Shown piece after piece: positions 7,276 to 17,114 of a stretch of 64,000 nt of DNA. The DNA is taken from positions 1-64,000 of the forward strand of contig CAJTEA010000010.1 in NCBI GenBank assembly GCA_910575265.1, given 5' to 3'. Each line of letters opens with the position of its first letter. Position 1 is the first letter of the stretch. The notes below the pieces were generated by a model. That model made no database searches. It worked only from the letters and a program-made list of their open reading frames with translations, and was not told the DNA's origin. This DNA comes from Oscillospiraceae bacterium. GTDB taxonomy: Bacteria; Bacillota; Clostridia; Oscillospirales; Oscillospiraceae. The position numbers and the translations under genes are program-made.

Positions 7276-8483
7276 AGCTCCACCTCCTGACGGTCCACCC
7301 GGCGGCGGTACAGCGCCAGGGAGAGGATCAGCATTCCCAACCCGCCCAGAGCCAGACCGGCCCAGGCGGAGGCGGGAACCGGGTATCCCATCGCCCCCGC
7401 GGCCAGCCGGGACAGCCAGGTCACCGGAGACAGCCAGGTGAGCCGCCTTACCGGGCCGGGCAGGAGCACAGGCGGGACAATTCCCCCGGCCAGCGCCAGA
7501 GAGAGCAGCGAAATTCCAAAGGACAGCATCCCGCACCCAGCGGCGCTCCCCGCCGCCAGACAGCACAGGGCGCAAACAAGGGAGCAGAACAGCGCCATCA
7601 GGACCGCCGCGCCCAGCAGAAGCGGGAGCCTGCCCGCTCCGGTCAGCAGCAGGGCGGGAACAAGCGGAAGCAGCAGGACCGGGAGGCCCGCAAAGACAGC
7701 GCTGAAATATCCGGCGCATACCCCGCGCCCCACACAGCGCAGCCGCCGCTGGAAGCGAAGCCAGCCGCCGCTGTAGATGGGCACAAAGAGGGGGGCGGCG
7801 GACAGAGCGAAGTAGGATAACAGGGCCAGATGGTAGTGCAGAGAGATCGGAAGAGCCCCCGTGGCCAGCAGCTCCCGGGTCTGAAACAGCTCCGACCGGT
7901 TCAGGGCCAGATTGATATATTCCAGATTGATATCCAGCACCACCTGGTCCCGGGTCAGGCCGGGGGGCGGGGCCTCCTCATACAGGTCCAGCACGGCGTA
8001 TACCCCGCTCTGAAAGGCGGACAGAATGTCGCTGGCGCTCTGCCCCACCCACAGCAGCAGCAGGGATTCCAAAGGACGGTCCCCGGCCACAATGAGGCGC
8101 AGATCCGGGTTGTCCCCCCACATGACCCCGCGGATAAAGTTCTCCGGCAAGACCAGCACGGCGGTGACCTCCCCCCTCTCCAGGGCGGCGACCGCCTCCT
8201 GTTCGTTGTCCATGGACCGGATTTCGCAGTACTGGGCGATGTCCTCCATGTCCCCCATGTAGCGCTCCAGCAGCCGGGGAACCGAATCCCCCTCCGGGGC
8301 GGTGATGGCCAGGGTCACCCCGGAAAAGTCCACCCCCCGGGACAGCAGAGCGCTGGCCGCCCGGCCCGCCCCAAAGGGGAGGACAAGACACAGAAGGACA
8401 AGCCCCGCCAACAGCCAGCGCAGCTGACGGAGCCTGTTCAAGGTCAATATAAGATATGTCCCAGCGTAACCGGCGCGCCTCAT
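7272..8483 (-). CDS. ABC-2 type exporter permease, first subunit
   Basis: 403 aa with the same plan as the next gene: one N-terminal membrane segment (LRWLLAGLVLLCLVLPFGA), a large extracytoplasmic domain (about 40-210), then about five C-terminal membrane segments. The start codon ATG at 8483 shares one base with the stop of the zinc-ribbon gene (TGATG), so translation is coupled. It is presumably the heterodimer partner of the following permease, driven by the ATPase at 10187-10813. G+C content and codon use match the surrounding chromosome and not the van block. Confidence 0.8.
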   Translation of the reverse strand: MRRAGYAGTYLILTLNRLRQLRWLLAGLVLLCLVLPFGAGRAASALLSRGVDFSGVTLAITAPEGDSVPRLLERYMGDMEDIAQYCEIRSMDNEQEAVAALERGEVTAVLVLPENFIRGVMWGDNPDLRLIVAGDRPLESLLLLWVGQSASDILSAFQSGVYAVLDLYEEAPPPGLTRDQVVLDINLEYINLALNRSELFQTRELLATGALPISLHYHLALLSYFALSAAPLFVPIYSGGWLRFQRRLRCVGRGVCAGYFSAVFAGLPVLLLPLVPALLLTGAGRLPLLLGAAVLMALFCSLVCALCCLAAGSAAGCGMLSFGISLLSLALAGGIVPPVLLPGPVRRLTWLSPVTWLSRLAAGAMGYPVPASAWAGLALGGLGMLILSLALYRRRVDRQEVEL

Positions 8484-10162
8484 CAGGACATAAACGCCCA
8501 GAGCAGGTCCGCCGGCAGACGGGCGGCGAACAGCTCCTCCATGGCGGAGGCCCAGGCCAGCGCCCTCTCCTGGGTGTCCAGCGTCATCCGCGTCAGCTCC
8601 TCCTCGCTCATCGTGGTGATGATTTTGGCCTGACCGTCCACCGCGATATTCTCCTGGAAGGGACCGGCATAGTATTCCATCCCAAAGGAGCATACCTCCA
8701 TCCCCAGCAGCTTGAGGGAGATGGTATCCAGATCCAGCTCAATGGAGCGTTTATCGGGGGCGGTGAGGGAGCCCTCCATCTCCAGAGAGCCCGCGCCGGA
8801 GATGGAGATGTCCCAGCTGAAATTGCCGTCCGTCTCCCTAGGGTCATAGCTCAGCTCGGAGGTCACCTTCGTAGTGCCCATCCGAACCGTTGTTTCATCG
8901 GTAAAGACACCGCTTTCGCGGCCGTGGTCGCCGGTGGACCGGACCGTTGCTTTCATGCCGTCCACGGTAATCTCCATGCCCAGATCGTCCACATATGTCT
9001 CTCCGCCGCCCAGCGTAAGCAGCAGCTCCACTCTGGAGCCTTCAACGCGGCCGCTCCAGCTGACCGCCGCCACATAGCCGTCAAACAGGCAGACCTCCAG
9101 CTCCAGATCGCCCAGGTCATCCAGGGCGTCCTTGAGGGAGCTGGCCAGATCGCCGTAGACGTCCATGCTCTCCAGCTGGGACAGGAAATCCTCCAGCTCC
9201 TCCTGGGGCATCCCCATGGAGCGGAACATCTCCTCATAGAGGTCGTAGTAATTCATGGCGGACATCAGCTCCGCCAGGGTGTCCACATAGTCCTCCATGG
9301 CCTGTTGGGGAATGGTCACCTGGTAGGCGGTGGTTTTCTCCTCCGTCCCGTTGACGTTCAGGGTCTTTCCGCCCGTCTTTTTGACCTTCGCGCTCTGCCA
9401 CAGGGCCTCGTTGGCCTCCTTCATGGCCTGCTCCATCCTGTCCGGGTCAACCGACTCCATAGCGGTATCAATCAGGTCGAAGATGTTGAAGCTGACGTCC
9501 TCCATGGAATCGTCGCCGGTGGTCCGGGCCATGTCGGCGCCCAGGGTCTCAGTGTTCACCCCGTAAAGGGTGTCGCCGGTGATCTGGGGAGAGCTGAAAT
9601 ACAGCTCGTCGTCATCGGCGGTGAGGTAGAAGCTGATCAGGTCCTCGTCGTCCCAGAAGGCCGACAGCTCAAAGCCCAGCTGCCGGTCCTCGCCGCTGAA
9701 ATCCGCGTTGAGACGCAGGCCAAGACCGCTGAGGGCGGACATGTCGTAGCCCACCAGGGCGCTGTTGACGCTGTTCAGCGTCAGAGCGAAGCCCTGGCTG
9801 TAGGACTGCTCCCGGCTCAAATCTCTCAGGTCAGGCAGGCCAAGGGCCTCCTCCGCCTGAGCGTAGGCCGCGCAGGTTTTGACCAAGGCCTTCTCCACCT
9901 GACCCTTGGCCGGAGCAAGCATACCGCTCACCACCACCGCCAGAATGGCGATCACCGCGATGGCGGCGACCACGCCGCCGATGATAAGGCCCTTTTTTCC
10001 GCCGCCGGGGACAGGAGCCTCCGGCCCGGTATAGCCGGACGGGCTGTAGGAGGCGGTCCCCTGAGGGAGGCCGCCCGCCATATCAGGGCCGCTCATCTGC
10101 CCGCAGTGGGGGCAAAATTTGGCGTCGTCCCGTATTTCGTTTCCGCAGTTTCCGCAAATCAC
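8483..10162 (-). CDS. Zinc-ribbon single-pass membrane protein of the ABC operon
   Basis: 559 aa. Residues 3-21 form a zinc ribbon (CGNC ... CPHC). A Gly/Pro linker follows, then one membrane helix (about 57-80, GLIIGGVVAAIAVIAILAVV), and a roughly 475-residue extracytoplasmic domain rich in Asp, Glu and Ser. GTG start with GGAGGG 7 nt upstream. Zinc-ribbon plus membrane helix plus large outer domain is a common Firmicutes design of unknown role. Here it lies inside an ABC exporter operon between the ATPase and the permeases, so it may be an accessory or substrate-handling subunit. No enzymatic motif was recognised in the outer domain. Confidence 0.75.
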   Translation of the reverse strand: MICGNCGNEIRDDAKFCPHCGQMSGPDMAGGLPQGTASYSPSGYTGPEAPVPGGGKKGLIIGGVVAAIAVIAILAVVVSGMLAPAKGQVEKALVKTCAAYAQAEEALGLPDLRDLSREQSYSQGFALTLNSVNSALVGYDMSALSGLGLRLNADFSGEDRQLGFELSAFWDDEDLISFYLTADDDELYFSSPQITGDTLYGVNTETLGADMARTTGDDSMEDVSFNIFDLIDTAMESVDPDRMEQAMKEANEALWQSAKVKKTGGKTLNVNGTEEKTTAYQVTIPQQAMEDYVDTLAELMSAMNYYDLYEEMFRSMGMPQEELEDFLSQLESMDVYGDLASSLKDALDDLGDLELEVCLFDGYVAAVSWSGRVEGSRVELLLTLGGGETYVDDLGMEITVDGMKATVRSTGDHGRESGVFTDETTVRMGTTKVTSELSYDPRETDGNFSWDISISGAGSLEMEGSLTAPDKRSIELDLDTISLKLLGMEVCSFGMEYYAGPFQENIAVDGQAKIITTMSEEELTRMTLDTQERALAWASAMEELFAARLPADLLWAFMS

Positions 10163-10186
10163 AGATCATCCCTCCATCTTTGTGTT

Positions 10187-10813
10187 TCATGAGATCAGCT
10201 TCCCGTCTTCCAGGCGAAGGACCGCTCCGCACAGCCGTTCCAGCTCCTGGGCGTGGTGGCTGCACCACACCAGGCTGCCGCCGCCCGCCGTAAAGCCCTC
10301 CAGCCAGTCCAGCAGACGGGGCACATAGTCCCGGTCCAGACCGGCGGTGGCCTCGTCCATAAGGAGTATCTGAGGACGGGCAATCAGCGCCAGGGCGACG
10401 CTCACCCGTTGGGCCATCCCTCCGGACAGAGCCCGGACGGGCGTTTTGAAAAGAGGCTCCAGCCCCAACAGCTCCAGAATGTCCCCGGGCGGAGGCCCTG
10501 AGACCTCACAGGCGGACTGCCAAAGCTTGATCTGCTGGCCTACCGTCAGCTCCTGGAGCAACTCGGCGCTCTGGGGGACATAGCCCAGCGTATGCCGAAG
10601 AAAACGCCGGTCCCCCAAAACGCTTTTGCCCTCGAGGAGGATATCTCCGCTGTCCGGCTTTTCGACCTGGGCGATAAGCCGCAGGAGCGTGGACTTGCCT
10701 GAGCCGTTGCTTCCCGCCAGGCCCAGGCACTGCCCCGGGGGCAGGACAAAGCTGATCGGAGAGAGCGCCTGCCGCCCCCCGTAGCGTTTGGATATCTGAC
10801 GTATCTCCAGCAT
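10187..10813 (-). CDS. ABC transporter ATP-binding protein
   Basis: 208 aa ABC ATPase: Walker A GSNGSGKST, Q-loop YVPQSAELLQ, signature LSGGMAQR, Walker B ILLMDEATAGLD and switch His in WCSHHAQE. ATG at 10813 has GGAGGGGGGAG upstream; an in-frame ATG twelve codons earlier lacks such a site. First gene of the minus-strand exporter operon, ending 24 nt before the zinc-ribbon gene. It should power the two permeases at 6133-8483. Confidence 0.88.
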   Translation of the reverse strand: MLEIRQISKRYGGRQALSPISFVLPPGQCLGLAGSNGSGKSTLLRLIAQVEKPDSGDILLEGKSVLGDRRFLRHTLGYVPQSAELLQELTVGQQIKLWQSACEVSGPPPGDILELLGLEPLFKTPVRALSGGMAQRVSVALALIARPQILLMDEATAGLDRDYVPRLLDWLEGFTAGGGSLVWCSHHAQELERLCGAVLRLEDGKLIS

Positions 10814-10912
10814 GGCTGTCTCCCCCCTCCGTTTTAAACAGTATCGCATATTTCACCGTAAAAATCAAGAGGACACAGCGCCTGTCCGGGGCGGCGGGAG
10901 AAAAAGGAAATT

Positions 10913-10990
10913 TTAAAGAATCCTTAATGAAATCCTCATCGTTCCTTTAGAGCATTTTTCCGAACTGTATGATATGCTCTAATACAGTTC
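10913..10990 (+). promoter_or_regulatory. Control region of the BceAB-type transporter genes
   Basis: It contains tandem TTAAAGAATCC-TTAATGAAATCC (10913-10935), resembling direct-repeat sites of BceR-like regulators. Two interlocked inverted repeats follow: AGAGCAT (10949-10955)/ATGCTCT (10974-10980) and GAACTGTAT (10962-10970)/ATACAGTTC (10982-10990). A possible -10 is TATGAT (10968-10973). No cognate regulator gene is adjacent. Confidence 0.5.
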
Positions 10991-11009
10991 AAGGAAAGGA
11001 GCATCTCAA

Positions 11010-11777
11010 ATGTCTGAGATTTTAACGGTAACCGATCTGAAAAAGGTCTATGGCAAGGGAGGGGCGGTGACCCGCGCCCTGGACGGCGTGTCCCTGTCTT
11101 TGGAAGCGGGGGAGTTCGTAGGGGTGATGGGCCCCTCCGGCTCGGGTAAAACCACGCTGCTCAACTGCGTATCCACCATCGACCGGCCCTCCTCCGGGTC
11201 CATCATCATTGACGGAAAGGAGCTGACCCGGCTCAAGGGCAAGGAGCTGGCAAAATTCCGTCGGGAACGGCTGGGGTTCATCTTCCAGGACTGCAACCTG
11301 CTGGATACCCTCACCGCCTATGAGAACATCGCCCTGTCCCTGTCCATCGTCCGGGCTCCCGCCCAGAAGATTGACAAGCGGGTGCGGGAGATAGCGGAGT
11401 TTCTGGGCATTACCGAGTGCCTGAACAAGTACCCCTATCAGATGTCCGGGGGCCAGCAGCAGCGGTGCGCCGCCGCCCGGGCCATGGTGACCCATCCGGC
11501 CCTGGTGCTGGCCGACGAGCCCACCGGCGCGCTGGATTCCAAGGCGTCCTCCATGCTGTTAAGCCGGCTGGACGCCCTGAACCAGGAACTGGGCACCACC
11601 ATCCTCATGGTCACCCACGACGCCTTCACCGCCAGCTGCTGCCGCCGGGTGGTGTTCCTTCAGGACGGCAGGCTGTTTCTGGAGCTGCACCGGGGCAATG
11701 ACAGCCGGAAGGTGTTTTTCCAAAAGATCATCCAGGTGGTCACCCGGATGGGAGGAGGGATGGCCGATGTTCTCTAA
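11010..11777 (+). CDS. BceA/YxdL-type peptide-resistance ABC ATPase
   Basis: 255 aa. MacB/LolD-like ATPase with Walker A GPSGSGKTTLL, signature MSGGQQQR, Walker B LVLADEPTGALD and switch VTHD. The LQDGRLFLELHRG ending with a C-terminal helix, and the pairing with a large FtsX-like permease, are typical of BceA, YxdL and VraD proteins that remove cell-wall-active peptides such as bacitracin. AAAGGAG precedes the ATG. Its stop lies 11 nt inside the permease gene. The usual adjacent BceRS two-component system is missing. Confidence 0.88.
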   Translation: MSEILTVTDLKKVYGKGGAVTRALDGVSLSLEAGEFVGVMGPSGSGKTTLLNCVSTIDRPSSGSIIIDGKELTRLKGKELAKFRRERLGFIFQDCNLLDTLTAYENIALSLSIVRAPAQKIDKRVREIAEFLGITECLNKYPYQMSGGQQQRCAAARAMVTHPALVLADEPTGALDSKASSMLLSRLDALNQELGTTILMVTHDAFTASCCRRVVFLQDGRLFLELHRGNDSRKVFFQKIIQVVTRMGGGMADVL

Positions 11778-13632
11778 GCTGGCCCTGCGCAACGTGCGCC
11801 GGTCCTTCCGGGACTACGGCGTCTACCTGCTCACCCTCACCTTCGGTGTGTGCCTGTTCTATACCTTCAACTCCATCGAGGGCCAGGGAGCCATTGTCTA
11901 CCTTTCCCAGAGCGAAAATCCTATGGTGGACGCCATTATGATGATTATCAACATCTTTTCCGTCTTTGTGGCGGTGGTGCTGGCCTGCCTCATTCTGTAC
12001 GCCAACCGCTTTCTCCTCCGCCGCCGGAAGCGGGAGCTGGGCACCTATCTGCTTCTTGGCCTGAGCCAGGGGCAGGTGTCCCGCCTGCTCTTCCTGGAGA
12101 CGGGCATTGTGGGCCTGATTTCCCTGGCCGCCGGGCTGGGACTGGGGGTGCTGGCCAGCTTCGGCATGTCCGCCCTCACCCTGTCCATGTTTGAGATGGA
12201 CGTATCCGCTCTGCTGGCGGTGAACTTTTCCCCTGCGGCGGCGGGAAAGACAGTGCTCTACTTTGGTATTATTTTCCTGCTGGTCATGCTGTTCAGCGGG
12301 GTCCGGGTATCCCGCTCCAAGCTCATCGACCTGATTCACGGAGAGCGGAAGAACGAGGTGCTCAAGCCCCGGCCCCTGATGGCGGCGGTGGTCCAGCTGG
12401 CGGCCGGCGTGATTTGTCTGGCTGGGGCCTATGCCATTCTGCTCACCTTCGGCATGGCCCTGGCGGTGGCGGTCCCCTTTCTGTGTTTCCCCATGCTGGG
12501 GCTGGGGACGGCGGGCACCCTGCTCATCTTCCGGTCCCTGTCCGGCTTTGTGATGAAGTTTGTCCAGGGCCACCCGGGGGTGTATTACAAAAACCTGAAC
12601 GTCTTTACCCTGCGCCAGTGGCTCAGCAAGGTCCACACCACCTATCTGGCCCAGACGGTGGTGTGCATCCTCCTGCTGCTGTCCATCGGCGTCACCGCCA
12701 GCTCCGTTGGCCTGAACAACACCCTGTCCTCCATGACCGACGGCGAGGCCCCGGTGGACATCACCCTGTGGGACTACTACGACGAGGAAGGCGGCGATCA
12801 GCCCATGGACTTCCCCGCCCTGCTCCAGGAGGGAGGCTTTGACACAGCGGTCCGGCTCAAGGGACACAACTCCCTGATTCTCTACCGCGATGACCCGGAG
12901 CTTACCGGCTTTGGGCGGGAAGAGGACACCCCGGTCCAGGCGGTGCTGGCCCTGTCCGATTACAACCGGCAGCTGGCCCTGATTGGACAGCCGCCCATCT
13001 CTCTGGCCCCTGGAACGTCCCAAATTGTGGAGGAAAGTCCTATCAACGGCGCGTCCCATTGGCGGTATCTGATCGTAGAGGACGAAGCCGTCCAGGGCCT
13101 GAAGGTCTCCTGCCACTGCTGGTCCGCCAACTACGCCGGTCAGGCGGAGGAGTCGGAGCGGATGATTTTCCAGCTCATTCAGCCCTATGACTACACCCGG
13201 TCCATCTACGCCGACAGCCGTCTGGAAACCTATATGGACGTGATGGGCAGTAAGATTCTGGCTCTGTTCCTGGGGCTGTATCTGGGCTTCACCTTCCTGC
13301 TGGCGGCGGCGGCGGTACTGGCCCTCCAGCAGCTCAGCCAGGCCGCGGACAACACCGGACGGTATTCCATCCTCCGCCGCCTGGGCGCGGAGGAGCGGCA
13401 GGTGAAGAAGTCCGCCACCCAGCAGGTGGCCCTGGCCTTCCTTCTGCCCCTGGCTTTGGCCCTGGTCCACTCGGTGGTGGGCATGAAGGCCGCCAACGAC
13501 ATCATCGCCACTGCCGGGCGGGTGGACAGCGCCGCCAGCTCCTTTGTCACCGCCGGGGTGCTTCTGGTGGTCTATGGCGGCTACTTCCTTGCCACATCCC
13601 TGGCCTGCCGGAGAATGGCGAAGAACGCGTGA
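11767..13632 (+). CDS. BceB-type FtsX-family ABC permease
   Basis: 621 aa. The N-terminus MFSKLALRNVRRSFRDYGVY is typical of BceB-like permeases. The protein shows about ten membrane segments, an FtsX module near 60-160, and a large external domain (about 330-490) between helices 7 and 8, where such transporters detect their peptide. ATG at 11767 overlaps the ATPase gene, with GGAGGAGGG upstream. With the ATPase it should protect lipid II-cycle targets from antimicrobial peptides. Next to the van island this makes a small cell-envelope resistance region. Confidence 0.86.
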   Translation: MFSKLALRNVRRSFRDYGVYLLTLTFGVCLFYTFNSIEGQGAIVYLSQSENPMVDAIMMIINIFSVFVAVVLACLILYANRFLLRRRKRELGTYLLLGLSQGQVSRLLFLETGIVGLISLAAGLGLGVLASFGMSALTLSMFEMDVSALLAVNFSPAAAGKTVLYFGIIFLLVMLFSGVRVSRSKLIDLIHGERKNEVLKPRPLMAAVVQLAAGVICLAGAYAILLTFGMALAVAVPFLCFPMLGLGTAGTLLIFRSLSGFVMKFVQGHPGVYYKNLNVFTLRQWLSKVHTTYLAQTVVCILLLLSIGVTASSVGLNNTLSSMTDGEAPVDITLWDYYDEEGGDQPMDFPALLQEGGFDTAVRLKGHNSLILYRDDPELTGFGREEDTPVQAVLALSDYNRQLALIGQPPISLAPGTSQIVEESPINGASHWRYLIVEDEAVQGLKVSCHCWSANYAGQAEESERMIFQLIQPYDYTRSIYADSRLETYMDVMGSKILALFLGLYLGFTFLLAAAAVLALQQLSQAADNTGRYSILRRLGAEERQVKKSATQQVALAFLLPLALALVHSVVGMKAANDIIATAGRVDSAASSFVTAGVLLVVYGGYFLATSLACRRMAKNA

Positions 13633-13635
13633 GGC

Positions 13636-13667
13636 AAGAGCTTCCCTCTCACGGGGGAAGCTCTTTT
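13636..13667 (+). terminator. Intrinsic terminator after the BceAB-type genes
   Basis: AAGAGCTTCCC / GGGAAGCTCTT stem followed by TTTTT, just after the permease stop. Confidence 0.85.
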
Positions 13668-13791
13668 TGCCGGGTAGGGATTATGATGAAAAAAATGCAA
13701 GTTGAGGGGAATAAAACCGTCAAAACACCGCTAGTCAGAAAGGGAATCGGTGACTATAATAATCCGAGATTCTTTCGAGGAGGTATGTCTT

Positions 13792-15204
13792 ATGACCAAA
13801 GACCTCACCACCGGCAGTCCCATGCGGCTGATTCTCGGCTTCGCGCTGCCCACCCTGTTCGGCATGCTATTTCAGCAGCTTTACAACATGGTGGACGCCA
13901 TGATTGTGGGCAAGCTGCTGGGGGCTTCCGCCCTGGCGGCGGTGGGCTCCACCGGCTCCATCAACTTTTTTGTCATCGGCTTCTGCATGGGGGTGTGCAA
14001 CGGCTTCGCCATCCCGGTGGCCCAGCGGATGGGGGCCAACGAGCCGTCGAAAATGCGCCGCTACGTGGCCAACGCCGCCTGGCTGTCCATCCTCTTCTCC
14101 GCGGTGCTCACGGTGGCCACCGGCCTGCTGTGCCGGCAGATTCTCACCGTGATGCTCACCCCGGAGGACATCTTTGACAACGCCTATATCTATATTTTCG
14201 TCATCTTCATGGGCATCCCGGCCACCTTCCTGTACAACCTGCTGGCCGGCATCATCCGCTCGCTGGGGGACAGCCGGACCCCGGTGTACTTCCTGGCTCT
14301 GTCCTCCTGCTTGAACATCGCCCTGGACTTTACCCTTATCCTGTGGTTCCACGCCGGGGTGGCGGGGGCGGCCATTGCCACCGTAGCGTCTCAGGCAGTG
14401 TCCGGGGTTGCCTGCCTGTTCTACATGGTGAAAAAATACCCCATCCTGCGCATGACAAAGGAGGAGCGGAAGCTGGACCTCCACGCCTGCGGGGTGCTGT
14501 GTACCATGGGCATCCCCATGGGCCTGCAATATTCCATCACCGCCATCGGCTCCATCGTCCTCCAGTCCTCGGTGAACGCTCTGGGCAGTCTCTACGTCGC
14601 CGCCGTGGCGGCGGGGAGCAAGGTGTATCAGCTGCTGGCCTGCCCCTTCGACGCCATGGGGGCCACCATGGCCACCTACTGCGGCCAGAATGTGGGGGCC
14701 TGCAAGTTGGACCGGTTGTCCAAAGGCATCCGCTCCTGCGCCCTGCTGGGGCTGGGCTACTCGCTGATCGCTTTCTGCGCCATGCTCCGGTTCGCCCCCC
14801 AGTGCGCCATGCTCTTTCTGGACCCCAAGGAGCTGGATATCGCCCTGCTCACACAGCTGACCACCCAGTATATCGTGCTTCAGTCCGCTTTCTTCTTCCC
14901 CCTGTCGCTGGTAAACATCGTCCGCTTCTCCATTCAGGGCATGGGCTTCAGCCCCTTCGCCATTCTGGCCGGAGTGCTGGAGATGGCCGCCCGGACCAGC
15001 GTGGGCCTGTTCCTGGTCCCCGCCTTCGGCTTTACCGCCGCCTGCTTCGCCTCCCCCTCCGCCTGGGTGTGCGCGGATTTGTTCCTTGTCCCCGCCAGCA
15101 TGGCCTGCATCGCCAAGCTGCGCCGGCTCTACCCCAACCACCCCGGCGAGGAACCTTCCGCCGCCCCCGCCCCCGTCCCCCTGCGGGCCGGAGCGCACCG
15201 CTGA
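13792..15204 (+). CDS. MATE family efflux transporter
   Basis: 470 aa, about 12 membrane helices in two related halves, beginning MTKDLTTGSPMRLILGFALP and continuing FQQLYNMVDAMIVGKLLG, the signature of DinF/NorM-like MATE exporters. Such proteins export cationic drugs or metabolites with Na+ or H+ antiport. ATG at 13792 is preferred because CGAGGAGGT lies 8 nt before it; an in-frame upstream start lacks a site. A possible -10 TATAAT lies at 13755-13760. Monocistronic, with a terminator directly after. Substrate cannot be read from sequence. Confidence 0.88.
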   Translation: MTKDLTTGSPMRLILGFALPTLFGMLFQQLYNMVDAMIVGKLLGASALAAVGSTGSINFFVIGFCMGVCNGFAIPVAQRMGANEPSKMRRYVANAAWLSILFSAVLTVATGLLCRQILTVMLTPEDIFDNAYIYIFVIFMGIPATFLYNLLAGIIRSLGDSRTPVYFLALSSCLNIALDFTLILWFHAGVAGAAIATVASQAVSGVACLFYMVKKYPILRMTKEERKLDLHACGVLCTMGIPMGLQYSITAIGSIVLQSSVNALGSLYVAAVAAGSKVYQLLACPFDAMGATMATYCGQNVGACKLDRLSKGIRSCALLGLGYSLIAFCAMLRFAPQCAMLFLDPKELDIALLTQLTTQYIVLQSAFFFPLSLVNIVRFSIQGMGFSPFAILAGVLEMAARTSVGLFLVPAFGFTAACFASPSAWVCADLFLVPASMACIAKLRRLYPNHPGEEPSAAPAPVPLRAGAHR

Positions 15205-15209
15205 GATAT

Positions 15210-15243
15210 AAAAAACCTGTCCGCACACGCGGACAGGTTTTTT
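15210..15243. terminator. Bidirectional terminator between the MATE and XRE genes
   Basis: AAAAAACCTGTCCGC / GCGGACAGGTTTTTT with a 4-nt loop, A-rich on the left and T-rich on the right. It serves the converging MATE (+) and XRE (-) genes. Confidence 0.88.
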
Positions 15244-15575
15244 CATCCTCTCTGGTTTTGCTCCTGCATGATGGCAATATTTTTTACAATCAGTTCTTTT
15301 TGTGTTGAATGAAGGGTACGGAAATTTTCGATGAGCTGACATTCTGATTCCGTAAGCCGTATTGGCGGCATAGGTTCATCGCTAAGACCAACCAGATAAT
15401 CCATGCTCAAACCGCTACGCTTTGCGAACTTTACAAGAACATCTAAGGTTATCGAACTTCGTCCTGTTAAATAATTACTCAACACCGCTTCTGTTACATG
15501 AAATTCTTTTGCCAAAACCTTTTGGCGAATATCATGATCCGTTATCCACTCTTTCATCCTAGTCTCATAAGGCAC
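15243..15575 (-). CDS. XRE-family helix-turn-helix regulator
   Basis: 110 aa. An N-terminal Cro/CI-type helix-turn-helix is visible (QKVLAKEFHVTEAVLSNYLTG, about 18-38), followed by LDVLVKFAKRSGLSMDYLVG, the usual XRE ending. About 45 C-terminal residues are helical with no recognised domain. GTG start at 15575 with GAGGTGAG upstream. Both gene and upstream DNA are much more AT-rich than the flanking genes, which suggests recent acquisition. Inverted TTTAATAAT repeats upstream are candidate autoregulatory operators. Confidence 0.8.
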   Translation of the reverse strand: MPYETRMKEWITDHDIRQKVLAKEFHVTEAVLSNYLTGRSSITLDVLVKFAKRSGLSMDYLVGLSDEPMPPIRLTESECQLIENFRTLHSTQKELIVKNIAIMQEQNQRG

Positions 15576-15627
15576 TGCTGCTCACCTCAAGACCAGTATT
15601 AACGAATGGAGAATAAAAAACACAAAA

Positions 15628-15688
15628 ATTATTAAAACAAAATTTTTCTTCGCAATATTTAATAATTCAACAGAATTCGATTATTAAA
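15628..15688 (-). promoter_or_regulatory. AT-rich operator region of the XRE gene
   Basis: ATTATTAAA occurs at 15628-15636 and 15680-15688, and its inverse TTTAATAAT at 15658-15666. The latter two form an inverted repeat with a 13-bp spacer. Located in the leader of the XRE gene; probable binding sites of its product (inference). Confidence 0.45.
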
Positions 15689-15715
15689 TGTGCTATTATT
15701 GAGGCGCAATAAGAC

Positions 15716-15742
15716 AAAAAGAGCGCCGCTGACGCGGCGCTC
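15716..15742 (-). terminator. Intrinsic terminator of gapA
   Basis: On the minus strand GAGCGCCGC / GCGGCGCTC with loop GTCA is followed by TTTTT, 15 nt after the gapA stop. Confidence 0.85.
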
Positions 15743-15757
15743 TGAAAGGGGAGCGAA

Positions 15758-16792
<1,035 letters not shown>

Positions 16793-16829
16793 TTATCCGC
16801 GGACGCTCCGCGGACTTGGTAGCTTCCAT

Positions 16830-16858
16830 ATTATACCCTGATTTTCTTTCTTTTCCAA
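16830..16858 (-). promoter_or_regulatory. gapA promoter
   Basis: Minus strand TTGGAA (16858-16853), 17-bp spacer, TATAAT (16835-16830). The about 55-nt leader contains two CCGCGG copies that can pair just before the ribosome binding site. Confidence 0.75.
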
Positions 16859-16994
16859 GTGTGTTTTTTCATAGATTTCGCTTGGAATTCACCTTAAAAT
16901 TTGCCATGACGGGGAAAGCCGGCCCTGAAACGCCGGTTTGAACGGGCTATGGGCCCTATGTAAAAAGGTTTTCGACTTTTTTCGACATTTTCTA

Positions 16995-17023
16995 TTGTGG
17001 AGGATGGAAAAATTTGATATACT
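16995..17023 (+). promoter_or_regulatory. Promoter of the soluble histidine kinase gene
   Basis: TTGTGG (16995-17000), 17-bp spacer, TATACT (17018-17023). It lies inside the longest possible reading frame and therefore argues for the downstream start at 17115. Confidence 0.6.
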
Positions 17024-17114
17024 GTTTCCCACGCTAAATAACAGGCATTTTGTACATCCTAATATTGAAATGCTGCCGCGCCGGGCCGTTTTGGCCAGAA
17101 GGGAACACTATTTT

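Noticed and set aside
7276..7719. N-terminal extension of the second ABC permease
   Set aside because: The extension reads the upstream permease gene out of frame; the GTG at 7275 has a strong ribosome site and overlaps the upstream stop.
8456..10192. 578-codon plus-strand frame over the zinc-ribbon gene
   Set aside because: Low-complexity Gly/His/Gln/Val composition typical of an antisense shadow; the minus strand encodes a clear zinc ribbon and membrane helix.
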